From: Cypionkella sp.
Lineage (GTDB): Bacteria > Pseudomonadota > Alphaproteobacteria > Rhodobacterales > Rhodobacteraceae
DNA: 59,113 bases
Assembly: GCF_028290025.1 (NCBI RefSeq)
Contig: NZ_JAQGKQ010000090.1
Span: 1-59,113 of the forward strand
Direction: 5' to 3'
How positions within the stretch are numbered: position 1 is the first letter of the stretch; every line of letters begins with the position of its first letter. Positions 41,831-49,551 of this stretch are shown piece after piece. Below the pieces are notes generated by a model, which made no database searches, was not told the DNA's origin, and saw nothing but the letters and a program-made list of their open reading frames with translations. Both the position numbers and the translations under genes were made by a program.

Positions 41831-41895
41831 GGGGCGGCCTCGGCCCCCATCGAGGGGGCGCTTGGCCGCGCTGCCGGGAGTTGCATTTCGGCGGG
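41831..41895 (+). repeat. 66-bp dispersed repeat, copy B
   Basis: GGGGCG, CTCGGCCCCCATCGAGGGGG, CGCGCTGCCGGG and ATTTCGGCGGG in the same order and orientation as at 40422. It lies 66 bases after the broken sulfotransferase gene. Confidence 0.8.
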
Positions 41896-41914
41896 AGTGT
41901 GCGGGGTTATGTGC

Positions 41915-41950
41915 GCCTCCGGCGGGAATATTTGGGCCAATGTGAAATTG
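41915..41950 (+). repeat. Dispersed GCCTCCGGCGGG element
   Basis: GCCTCCGGCGGGAATATTTG followed by GGCCAATGTGAAATTG, matching the full-length form at 19273. Confidence 0.85.
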
Positions 41951-42024
41951 GGAGGCTGGATCTATGGAAGTCTTGAATTAAATTAACGGGTTACTTGGTA
42001 ATATTAATGTCGGCTGGCAACGTC

Positions 42025-42939
42025 TTACGGTTGCTCGATGGCGTCGGGTGTGGCGCGGGTGCGCTCGGTTAGGGTGATGTAGAGCGCGCAGGCGATCAGG
42101 ACGGCGACGCCTAGGAAGGTGAGTGCATCGGGGAAATCGCCGAAGAAATACCAGCCGACGGCGGTGGCGATGATCATCTCAGTATAGGCCAGCGGGGCGA
42201 GCAACGAGGCTTCGGAATAGTCATAAGCGCGCACGATCAGATAGTGGCCGAAGGTGGCGATGGTGCCTAATCCTGCGAACATCAGCCATTGTGTAGGGGT
42301 GGGGTGGTGCCAGATCAGCGGCATGGTCAGGGTCATAAACGCAGCGCCGATGACGTTGGTTTGGAAGGTGGTGACCATCGCCGGGGCTTGGCCGGAGATT
42401 TTTCGCGTCATCACGAAGTAAATCGCGAGGAAGGTTCCTGCGGCGAGGGCGAGCAGGCTACCGGGGTTGAGGGCGACAAAACCGGGGCGGATGATGATTA
42501 ATGTGCCGATGAAACCGACGGCGACGGCGGCCCAGCGGTTGCGGCCAACGCTCTCTTTCAGCACCAGCGCAGATAGCACGGTGACGACCAGCGGTTGCAC
42601 GAAAAAGATCGCCAGCGCGTCGGCGATCGGCAGGTATTTCAGCGACAGGAAAAAGCAGAACGTCGCGAGGATCAGGAAGCCGGCGCGAAAGCTGTGGTAG
42701 GCCGGGCGTTTTGGGATCAGGCCGCGCGGGCCGTTGTGGGAAAGCGCGAAGGGCAGGGCGACGAGGGCTCCGATCGTCAGACGGGCCCAGACGATTTGCA
42801 GCACCGGCACGTTTTGCTGGCCGAGGAACTTGGCTAACACGTCGATGAAGGGCAGGCTCGCCATCGCGCCGAGCATGAAGGCGACGCCGATCAGCGGGGC
42901 TGCGGCGGTTTTGCTTGCGGTGGTGCGGGCGGTTGGCAT
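42025..42939 (-). CDS. DMT-superfamily transporter (EamA domains)
   Basis: The 304-residue protein has about ten membrane helices in two EamA halves: PLIGVAFMLGAMASLPFIDVLAKFLGQQNVPVLQIVWAR, FFLSLKYLPIADALAIFFVQPLVVTVLSALVLKESV, then YSEASLLAPLAYTEMIIATAVGWYFFGDFPDALTFLGVAVLIACALYI. It is a probable metabolite exporter of unknown substrate. I start it at ATG 42939 with AGGA six bases upstream; the frame is open to 43008 with another ATG at 42969. Confidence 0.84.
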   Translation of the reverse strand: MPTARTTASKTAAAPLIGVAFMLGAMASLPFIDVLAKFLGQQNVPVLQIVWARLTIGALVALPFALSHNGPRGLIPKRPAYHSFRAGFLILATFCFFLSLKYLPIADALAIFFVQPLVVTVLSALVLKESVGRNRWAAVAVGFIGTLIIIRPGFVALNPGSLLALAAGTFLAIYFVMTRKISGQAPAMVTTFQTNVIGAAFMTLTMPLIWHHPTPTQWLMFAGLGTIATFGHYLIVRAYDYSEASLLAPLAYTEMIIATAVGWYFFGDFPDALTFLGVAVLIACALYITLTERTRATPDAIEQP

Positions 42940-43157
42940 CTGCGATCCTGCTGCGACTTGGCTTTGCATAGGGCGGGCGCAAGGGGCGGTCCAGCGCGTT
43001 TGCGACATTTACGGGCGCAGGCTGCGGCGATTTGGCAGGGCGAGTGCTGCAATTACAGGCAGATGTGATGCGTTATGGCAGTGCAAGTGGCTTTCGCGCT
43101 TCATCTTGCTCTGCGCGCTGCTATGATGGTGAGGCAGATTGTTACAGCAGGCCCATC

Positions 43158-43937
43158 ATGCTCCATGCCCCGCGCCGCCCCGTTGTGGGGATTATCGGCA
43201 ACGCTCATCTGATGAACGACCGTTATGAGGTTCATGCCGCCGGGCATATCAACTCTGAGGCGGTGGCAGAGGTTGCGGGCTGCGTGCCGCTGATCGTGCC
43301 TGCGGACCCGCGCTTTGTGTCGGTCGCCGATCTGATGGCGGTGTGCGATGGGTTTTTGCTGACCGGGGGCCGCCCGAATGTGCATCCTGACGAGTATGGC
43401 GAGGCGGAAACCCCGGCGCATGGCGCGTTTGACCGTGGCCGCGATGCGATCACGCTGCCGCTGATCCGGGCATGTGTCGAAAGCGGGCAGCCGTTTTTCG
43501 GGGTATGCCGGGGATTTCAAGAGGTCAACGTCGCGATGGGCGGCTCGCTTTATCCGGAAATCCGCGATCTGCCCGGGCGCACGAACCATCGGATGCCGCC
43601 GGATGGCACGATGGAGGAGGTGTTTGCGCATCGCCATGTGGTGAAGTTTACCGAAGGCGGGGTGTTTGCGCGGCTGATGGGGGCGTCTGAAGTGATGACC
43701 AACACGCTGCATGGGCAGGGCGTGGCGCGGGCGGGGGCGCGGATCGTGATTGACGGCGTGGCACCGGATGGCACGCCGGAGGCGCTTTATGTCAAGGATG
43801 CGCCGGGGTTCACGCTGTCAGTGCAGTGGCATCCGGAGTGGAACGCCGCGAATGATCCGGTGTCGCGACCGTTGTTCACTGCGTTTGGCGATGCGGTGCG
43901 GGCTTGGGCGGTTGGGGCTTGTGCGGTGCGGGGCTGA
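43158..43937 (+). CDS. Gamma-glutamyl-GABA hydrolase-type class I amidotransferase (PuuD-like)
   Basis: The 259-residue peptidase C26 protein starts RPVVGIIGNAHLMNDRYEVHAAG, has GFLLTGGRPNVHPDEYG, the nucleophile in FFGVCRGFQEVNVAMGGSLY, and the His-Glu pair in LSVQWHPEWNA. PuuD-like enzymes release glutamate from gamma-glutamyl amides such as gamma-glutamyl-GABA in putrescine breakdown. No other puu gene is nearby, so the substrate is uncertain. The frame opens at 43032 but the domain begins at ATG 43158. Confidence 0.86.
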   Translation: MLHAPRRPVVGIIGNAHLMNDRYEVHAAGHINSEAVAEVAGCVPLIVPADPRFVSVADLMAVCDGFLLTGGRPNVHPDEYGEAETPAHGAFDRGRDAITLPLIRACVESGQPFFGVCRGFQEVNVAMGGSLYPEIRDLPGRTNHRMPPDGTMEEVFAHRHVVKFTEGGVFARLMGASEVMTNTLHGQGVARAGARIVIDGVAPDGTPEALYVKDAPGFTLSVQWHPEWNAANDPVSRPLFTAFGDAVRAWAVGACAVRG

Positions 43938-44022
43938 GCGGGCGGGCGTTGATTGCGATTGCGATACATCAAGGCGGTGGTGCGCGTGTCGCGTAGACTG
44001 AACTCTCCGACAGGAGAGCGGT

Positions 44023-44556
44023 ATGAAAATATTCGTAGGTTACGCCAGCACTGAGGGTCAAACCCGCAAGATCTGCCGTTTTGTCGCCGATCATCTGGTC
44101 GATGTCGGACACAGCGTCGAGTTGTTGGATGTTGATGCGGCGGAGGGGCTGGATATGGCGCGATTCGATCGGGTGATATTGGCCGGATCGCTGCATTTGA
44201 AGCGGTTTCAAAGCAGTCTCGATGGCTTTGTGCGGGCCAATGCGGCGGTGCTGGCCGCGCTTCCGTCATTGTTCTTGGCGGTGTCGCTGGCGGCGGCGGG
44301 CGATGATGCCGAAGATTGGCAGGGTTTGCGCGAATGTATGGCGCAGTTTTGTGCCGACGTGCGGTGGCAGCCTGCGCGGGTCGAGCACGTTGCCGGAGCG
44401 TTTCGCTTTACCGAATATGACTTCTTTAAATCACTGGCGATGCGTTATGTGGCGCGGCAGCGGGGGCAGGTTGTGGACCCACATGCTGATCGTGAATACA
44501 CCGACTGGGCGGCGCTGGCGGCCGCCTTGGACGATTGGCTGGGCGGGTCTGCGTGA
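44023..44556 (+). CDS. Flavodoxin-domain protein (HemG-like protoporphyrinogen dehydrogenase family)
   Basis: The 177-residue protein begins with a flavodoxin FMN loop, KIFVGYASTEGQTRKICRFVADHL, followed by DRVILAGSLHLKRFQSSLDGFVRANAAVL and PSLFLAVSLAAAGDD. Its length and pattern fit the menaquinone-dependent protoporphyrinogen IX dehydrogenase (HemG) family, which oxidises protoporphyrinogen in heme synthesis; many alphaproteobacteria use HemJ, so the role here is uncertain. AGGAG lies upstream of ATG 44023. The lyxose-isomerase-like gene follows at 61 bp. Confidence 0.78.
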   Translation: MKIFVGYASTEGQTRKICRFVADHLVDVGHSVELLDVDAAEGLDMARFDRVILAGSLHLKRFQSSLDGFVRANAAVLAALPSLFLAVSLAAAGDDAEDWQGLRECMAQFCADVRWQPARVEHVAGAFRFTEYDFFKSLAMRYVARQRGQVVDPHADREYTDWAALAAALDDWLGGSA

Positions 44557-44617
44557 AGGCTTGAAGCGCGAGGGGCATTCGCTATTGTGCGCGGTGCACA
44601 GCAGGGGAGGCAGCACA

Positions 44618-45301
44618 ATGAAACGCTCGCGTATCAATGAGATCATGGCCGGGGCGCAGGAGCTGATCGGGCAATATGGCTTCGTTTTGCCGCCGTTTGC
44701 GAATTGGTCTCCGGCGGAGTTCAAGACGAAAAGACCAATTGCGTCTCGGGTGATTGAGGGGCGCTGCGGGTGGGATGTTACCGACTACGGGCAGGGTCGG
44801 TTTGATGAGATGGGGCTGTTTTTGTTCACGCTGCGCAATGGCTCTCTGGCAGATCTGCAACGTGGCGGCGGCATGTGTTATGCCGAGAAGCTGTTGATTT
44901 CGCGGCAGGATCAGCTTTCGCCAATGCACACGCATGTGATTAAAGCCGAGGATATTATCAACCGCGGCGGGGCCACTTTGATTGTCGAGTTGTATGGCTC
45001 GGATGATCAGGGCAACTGGGCGGCCGATAAGGGCGGGCTGGTGCGCTGCGATGGGATTGAGCGGGCGTATAAGCCCGGCGACAAGCTGCGGCTGGCGCCG
45101 GGTGAATCTGTGACGCTGATGCCGGGGGATTGGCATGCGTTTTGGGGTGAGGGCGGCGATGTGCTGATCGGCGAAGTCTCGACCGTGAACGACGATGTTA
45201 CCGACAATATCTTCCGTGAGCCGATTGGGCGGTTTGCGGATATTGAGGAAGACGCAGCGCCTACGCATCTGCTGGTCAGCGATTACGATAAGTGGCTGTG
45301 A
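44618..45301 (+). CDS. D-lyxose ketol-isomerase family cupin protein
   Basis: The 227-residue cupin shows the D-lyxose/D-mannose isomerase pattern: RINEIMAGAQELIGQYGFVLPPFANWSP, EKLLISRQDQLSPMHTHVIKAEDIINRGGATLIVELYGSD (metal ligands HxH and a later Glu) and GESVTLMPGDWHAFWGEGGDVLIGEVSTVNDD with the distal His. It would interconvert D-lyxose with D-xylulose, or D-mannose with D-fructose. The frame is open from 44222 but GGGGAGG stands just before ATG 44618. No sugar transporter or kinase adjoins it. Confidence 0.85.
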   Translation: MKRSRINEIMAGAQELIGQYGFVLPPFANWSPAEFKTKRPIASRVIEGRCGWDVTDYGQGRFDEMGLFLFTLRNGSLADLQRGGGMCYAEKLLISRQDQLSPMHTHVIKAEDIINRGGATLIVELYGSDDQGNWAADKGGLVRCDGIERAYKPGDKLRLAPGESVTLMPGDWHAFWGEGGDVLIGEVSTVNDDVTDNIFREPIGRFADIEEDAAPTHLLVSDYDKWL

Positions 45302-45312
45302 CGCAGGACCGC

Positions 45313-45370
45313 GATTGAGCAGCTGCGATTAAGCAGGTACTGAGATTAAGCAGATACTTCCATTAAGCAT
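45313..45370 (+). repeat. Four GATTAAGCAG-like units before a terminator
   Basis: GATTGAGCAG, GATTAAGCAG, GATTAAGCAG and CATTAAGCAT occur 14, 16 and 18 bases apart in the 3' untranslated region of the isomerase gene. The increasing spacing is curious; role unknown. Confidence 0.7.
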
Positions 45371-45371
45371 G

Positions 45372-45403
45372 AAAAAACCCGCCTCAGTTTGAGGCGGGTT
45401 TTT
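45372..45403. terminator. Strong bidirectional terminator
   Basis: AAAAAACCCGCCTC-agttt-GAGGCGGGTTTTT, a 9-bp GC stem with A- and T-runs, between the isomerase gene and the convergent L,D-transpeptidase gene. Confidence 0.9.
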
Positions 45404-45425
45404 GCGTTTAAAGCTGCGTCGCCGC

Positions 45426-46562
45426 TTAGGATTGCGGGCAGACACCGTTCACCAATGGCGCAGAACATACGGCAGGTTCTGCCGGAGCGGTTGCCGCCGG
45501 TTCAGGTGTCACGGCAGGAACCGTAGCTGCTGGTGCTGTCGCAACAGGCGCGGTGGTCGCCGGAGCAGGTGCGACAGGAGCAGCCGTGATCGGGGCCGCC
45601 GTCACCGGAGCCATGGTTTCAGCCGGAGCAGTGGTTGCGTCCGGTGCCATGGTTGCCGCAGGAGAAGTTGAGGCGGGAGCCATTGTGTCGGCGGGTGCAG
45701 TCGTTGTCGGTGCCATGGTATCGGCCGGCAAAGTGGTGGTCGGTGCCATGGCATCAACAGGCGCTGCAGGCAAAGTCGTGGTGCCCGGCAACACGGTCGG
45801 GATGGCGCTTGGCACCGGGGATACAGCCTCAACAGGTGCGGGCTTTTTCTTCTTCGGTGCGGGTGGCGGCAGTTTCAGCTTGTCGGGGTAGGTGCCATCG
45901 GCGTTAAGCACCACGACCTTCGCGCCGTCTTGCACGCGGTTATACAGGTCCATCACGTCTTGGTTGATCATGCGGATACAGCCCGACGAGGCGTTTTTGC
46001 CGATCGAGAACCATTCTGGCGTGCCGTGAATCCGGTAGCCGTAATCGACGCCATTGGTGGTCAGATACAAAGCGCGCGCGCCAAGCGGGTTGGTCGGGCC
46101 GCCGGGCTGGCCTTTTTCCCATTTGGCAAGCTCTGGGTGGCGCTCAATCATTTCTGGCGGTGGCGTCCATTTTGGCCAATGCGTGCGGCTGGTGATATTG
46201 GCAACACCCGCCCATTGGAAGCCGGCTTTACCGACCGCGATGCCATAACGCAAAGCGGTGTTTTTGCCGTTGATATAATAGAGGTGGCGCTCAGCCGGGT
46301 TGATGATGATGGTGCCAACCGCTTCGTCGCTGGCAAAATCGACCTGCTGCACCTGAAATTCAGCCGGGACTTTCTCCACCGGGACCGTTGGGATGGCGAT
46401 GCCATCATCGGTGACGCCCATATAGTGCAGGGCGTTATCGGTTGGGATCGGGGCTTGCGCCACGCCGGGGGTTGCCCCGTCCAAAGCCGCACCCGGCACA
46501 CAAGCCGCGAGGGTCAGCGACAAAGCTGTCGCCGCCAGTAGTTTAACCGTCAAAAAGCGCAT
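45426..46562 (-). CDS. L,D-transpeptidase (YkuD) lipoprotein with Ala/Pro/Thr-rich tail
   Basis: The 378-residue protein starts MRFLTVKLLAATALSLTLAACVPG, a lipoprotein signal with lipobox LAAC. The YkuD domain spans about residues 75-230 and ends in HGTPEWFSIGKNASSGCIRM, holding the catalytic His and Cys. It would cross-link peptidoglycan stem peptides (3-3 bonds) or attach proteins to the wall. From about 250 onward the chain is repeats of TTLPADTMAP and PATTAPVATAP type, likely a disordered wall-spanning linker, ending with two Cys (VCSAPLVNGVCPQ). An ATG at 46574 (MGRRMRF) is also possible as start. Confidence 0.85.
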   Translation of the reverse strand: MRFLTVKLLAATALSLTLAACVPGAALDGATPGVAQAPIPTDNALHYMGVTDDGIAIPTVPVEKVPAEFQVQQVDFASDEAVGTIIINPAERHLYYINGKNTALRYGIAVGKAGFQWAGVANITSRTHWPKWTPPPEMIERHPELAKWEKGQPGGPTNPLGARALYLTTNGVDYGYRIHGTPEWFSIGKNASSGCIRMINQDVMDLYNRVQDGAKVVVLNADGTYPDKLKLPPPAPKKKKPAPVEAVSPVPSAIPTVLPGTTTLPAAPVDAMAPTTTLPADTMAPTTTAPADTMAPASTSPAATMAPDATTAPAETMAPVTAAPITAAPVAPAPATTAPVATAPAATVPAVTPEPAATAPAEPAVCSAPLVNGVCPQS

Positions 46563-46836
46563 CCGTCTGCCCATCACAAAAGGGGGGGCAGTGGAGTGCC
46601 GCCCAGATTCTCTTGTAAAGACGCTAGTGGAGGCTAAAAGCAAGGTCAAAGCCCCAAATACGCAATCGTCACCTAATCACAACGTCGTGCGCGGCTCATT
46701 TTGTCAAAATCTCATGCGGATCGCGGGCTTAGCGGGTTGCATTCGCCTAGCCGATAGTGTGCAGGCGCGTCAAAGTTTCTTGTTGGGGCGCGTTAGGAGC
46801 ATGTTGCACCCTGATAAGGAGTGCTGCGTGTAGGTA

Positions 46837-47739
46837 CTAAAGCGTCGTGCGCAGGTGCCAAAGCTCGGGGAACAGCTCAACATCCAGCATCCGGCGCAGA
46901 TAGCTTACGCCGCCAGTGCCGCCTGTGCCGCGCTTCAGGCCGATTACCCGCTCCACCGTGGTGACATGGTTAAAGCGCCAGCGGCGGAAGTAATCTTCAA
47001 AATCCACCAGCTTTTCGGCGAGCTCATAAGCTTGCCAATACTGCGTCGGGTCGCGGTATACGGTTTCCCAAACCAGCTGCACGCCCTCATGCACCGCCCA
47101 AGGCTGGCGCAGATCGCGGTTCAGCACGTCTTCGGGCACCGGCAATCCTGCGCGGGCGAGGTGGCGCAGGGCTTCATCGTATAGGCTTGGGCGGGCGAGT
47201 TCGGCTTCCAGCAGGGCGGTCAGATCGGCGCGGTGGGCGTGGGGTTTCAGCATGGCGAGGTTGCGGTTGCCGACGGAGTATTCGATCAGGCGATATTGCC
47301 AGGATTGGAAGCCTGAAGACTGCCCAAGCCCCTCGCGGAAGGTGGTGTAATCCGACGGCGTCATGGTGCGCAAAACGTCCCAAGCGTTGTTCAGCTGCTC
47401 AAATATCCGGCTGATGCGGGCGAGCATCTTGAACGCCTCGGGCGCACGATCAGTCGCGATGGCTTGGCGGGCGGCGTTCAACTCGTGCAGGGCGAGCTTC
47501 ATCCAGAGCTCCGAGGTTTGGTGCTGGATGATGAACAACATCTCATCATGCGCCGGGGTGAGTTGGCGTTGGGCCGATAGGATCTGGTCGATGTGAAGAT
47601 AATCGCCGTAGGACATCCGGCCATCGAACGACATTTGCGCGCCCTCGGTGGCCGGGTTGTAGGCGGTGGTGGCGTGCATCGGGCAGCCGGATTGTTCGGC
47701 GGCGGAGGTCTCGGCGTTTGTTTTAGGATGGTTGGTCAT
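46837..47739 (-). CDS. kynA: Tryptophan 2,3-dioxygenase
   Basis: The 300-residue protein is a clear tryptophan 2,3-dioxygenase: [57 protein letters not shown] and the C-terminal [33 protein letters not shown] with the heme-ligand His. It opens the indole ring of L-tryptophan to N-formylkynurenine. ATG 47739 has AGGAG eight bases upstream. It lies 240 bp downstream of kynU in the same direction; the gap holds a repeat pair, so co-transcription is possible but not assured. Confidence 0.94.
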   Translation of the reverse strand: MTNHPKTNAETSAAEQSGCPMHATTAYNPATEGAQMSFDGRMSYGDYLHIDQILSAQRQLTPAHDEMLFIIQHQTSELWMKLALHELNAARQAIATDRAPEAFKMLARISRIFEQLNNAWDVLRTMTPSDYTTFREGLGQSSGFQSWQYRLIEYSVGNRNLAMLKPHAHRADLTALLEAELARPSLYDEALRHLARAGLPVPEDVLNRDLRQPWAVHEGVQLVWETVYRDPTQYWQAYELAEKLVDFEDYFRRWRFNHVTTVERVIGLKRGTGGTGGVSYLRRMLDVELFPELWHLRTTL

Positions 47740-47895
47740 ATCATTCTCTCCTGTCATGGGGTTTCGCCCAAATGGGGCGTCAGGCGCAGGAATGAGTTTC
47801 GCGGTTGAGGACGGAAAGATTGCCGATGGTGCGCCACTGGGCGATCCATCCGGCGGGGCGGCAAAGGGCTGTGCTGGTGGCTTTCACATTGGTCA

Positions 47896-47970
47896 AAATA
47901 TCCCCGCCGGAGGCATCCGACATTGGCCGGGGAGCCTCCGGCGGGGATATTTCAGCACAGAGGATGACGC
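47896..47970. repeat. Dispersed GCCTCCGGCGGG element, inverted pair
   Basis: AAATATCCCCGCCGGAGGC and GCCTCCGGCGGGGATATTT face each other 19 bases apart between kynU and kynA, followed by CAGCACAGAGGATGACG. The arms can pair over 19 bases in the kynU transcript, giving a stable intercistronic hairpin. Confidence 0.85.
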
Positions 47971-47979
47971 GAAGCCGCA

Positions 47980-49173
47980 TCAGGTGACTTTCGCGCGGGT
48001 TTTGTATTCGGGGCGGTCCCAGAGGTTGTTTTGCATGATATCGGCGATGATCTTCACGGCGTTATCAACGTCTTGGGCGTCGATGAACAAGGGCGTGAAG
48101 CCGCAGCGGATGATATCGGGGGCGCGGAAATCGCCAATCACGCCGCGGGCGATCATCGCTTGCATGATGGCGTAGCCTTCGGGGTGGCGGAAGCTGACTT
48201 GGCTGCCGCGCTCCTGATGGTTGCGCGGGGTCGCGAGGCTTAGCGTCGGGCAGGCGGCTTCAATGCCTGCGATGTATTGGTCTTGCAGCTTAAGCGAGGC
48301 TTGGCGAAGGGCGGCCATATCCACGGTGTCCCAGATATCCAGCGAGGCTTCCAAGGCGGCCAGTTGCAGGATTGGCGGGGTGCCGACGCGCATCCGCTCG
48401 GCTCCGGTGGCGGGGCGGTAATCGAGATCGAAGGCGAAGGGGGCGGCGTGGCCTTGCCAACCAGACAGCGCCGGGCGGGCGACCTCAGCATGGCGGGGGG
48501 CGACATAGATGAACGCAGGGCCGCCGGGGCCGGAGTTCAGATATTTATAGGTGCAGCCGACGGCGAAATCGGCGTTGCATTGGCTCAGTTCGACTTGGAA
48601 CGCGCCTGCGGAGTGTGCCAGATCCCAGATCGTCAGCGCGCCGTGTTGGTGGGCGCGGGCGGTGATCGCGGCCATGTCGTGACGCCGACCCGTGCGGTAA
48701 TCAACCTCGGTGATCAGGGTGACGGCGACGCTGTCGTCGATGGCGTCCAGAATATCCTCGGGGGCGACGGTTTTCAGGGTGTAGCCATTGCCAAGCGTGC
48801 GGCAGAGACCCTCGGCCATATACAGATCAGACGGGAAGTTGCCGGTATCGGAGAGGATAATTTTGCGGGTCGGGTTCATCTCAAGGCACGACGCGAGCGC
48901 CTGATAGACCTTGATCGACAGCGTATCGCCCATCACCACATGACCAGCCTCCGCGCCGATCAGCCGCGCGATGCGATCGCCGACGCGCATCGGTTTGTCC
49001 ATCCACGCGGCTTTGTTCCAAGCAGTGATCAGCATCGCGCCCCATTCCGCTTCAACCGTCTGAGCCACCCGCGCGGCGGCGGTCAGCGGCAAAGGCCCGA
49101 GCGAATTGCCGTCAAGATAGATCATGCCTGCGGGCAGATGAAACTGGGCTTTGGTGGCGGCAAAATCGGTCAT
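47980..49173 (-). CDS. kynU: Kynureninase
   Basis: The 397-residue PLP enzyme begins MTDFAATKAQFHLPAGMIYLDGNSLGPLP, then SDTGNFPSDLYMAEGLCRTL, IWDLAHSAGAFQVEL, the PLP lysine Lys210 in GCTYKYLNSGPGGPAFIYV, and VGTPPILQLAALEASLDIW. It cleaves kynurenine to anthranilate and alanine, feeding the anthranilyl-CoA cluster of this window. I start it at ATG 49173; the open frame reaches 49290. An operator-like palindrome stands 64 bp upstream. Confidence 0.94.
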   Translation of the reverse strand: MTDFAATKAQFHLPAGMIYLDGNSLGPLPLTAAARVAQTVEAEWGAMLITAWNKAAWMDKPMRVGDRIARLIGAEAGHVVMGDTLSIKVYQALASCLEMNPTRKIILSDTGNFPSDLYMAEGLCRTLGNGYTLKTVAPEDILDAIDDSVAVTLITEVDYRTGRRHDMAAITARAHQHGALTIWDLAHSAGAFQVELSQCNADFAVGCTYKYLNSGPGGPAFIYVAPRHAEVARPALSGWQGHAAPFAFDLDYRPATGAERMRVGTPPILQLAALEASLDIWDTVDMAALRQASLKLQDQYIAGIEAACPTLSLATPRNHQERGSQVSFRHPEGYAIMQAMIARGVIGDFRAPDIIRCGFTPLFIDAQDVDNAVKIIADIMQNNLWDRPEYKTRAKVT

Positions 49174-49551
49174 AGGGCCTCGGTTTCGGGCAGGGGAGGG
49201 TTTGCGTTGCTGGAAGCAATAGCTGCGGCGGGATAAAATTTCAAGTTTGAAATTGTTTCGATTCTCGGGAAGGGCTGCGAAGCTGCGCAATGTTTGCGCT
49301 ATCAGGTGAGGGGCAGCGTAGCATGTTGAAAAGGCGGTGATATCTTGGGCGGGAAAATCGTCTCGCTGCGCGCTTTGCTGTGGAATATTCGCCTTGTGGT
49401 GGTCGATTCCACGCGTCTGGCTGTTGAAGCCGACAGGTTTTTAGCCAAAAGCGGCAATCAGCCGTTGAACTATCGGTCTGCAATGTTAAGCCTCATGGGG
49501 GATTTGGCGGTCACGGTTGCTCCTTGAACCGCCCAAACGCGGGGGAATACA
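49174..49551. other. 378-bp kynU/pntA divergent promoter region
   Basis: The left part contains the kynU operator palindrome at 49237. The remainder must contain the pntA promoter. A 60-codon frame at 49345-49527 has no recognisable domain or good ribosome binding site, and I do not call it a gene. Confidence 0.6.
49237..49254. promoter_or_regulatory. Operator-like palindrome upstream of kynU
   Basis: AATTTCAAGTTTGAAATT differs from the perfect palindrome at 22427-22444 by one central base, and the flanking GTTTCG versus GTTTTG also agrees. It lies 64 bases before the kynU start. The agreement over about 25 bases at two related loci makes a shared regulator likely. Confidence 0.7.

Noticed and set aside
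48277..49236. 319-codon plus-strand open frame opposite kynU
   Set aside because: It is a shadow of the conserved kynureninase gene; its translation is Gly/Arg/His-rich with no domain and no ribosome binding site.
49345..49527. 60-codon frame in the kynU/pntA gap
   Set aside because: No good ribosome binding site, no family resemblance, and the region must hold promoters.
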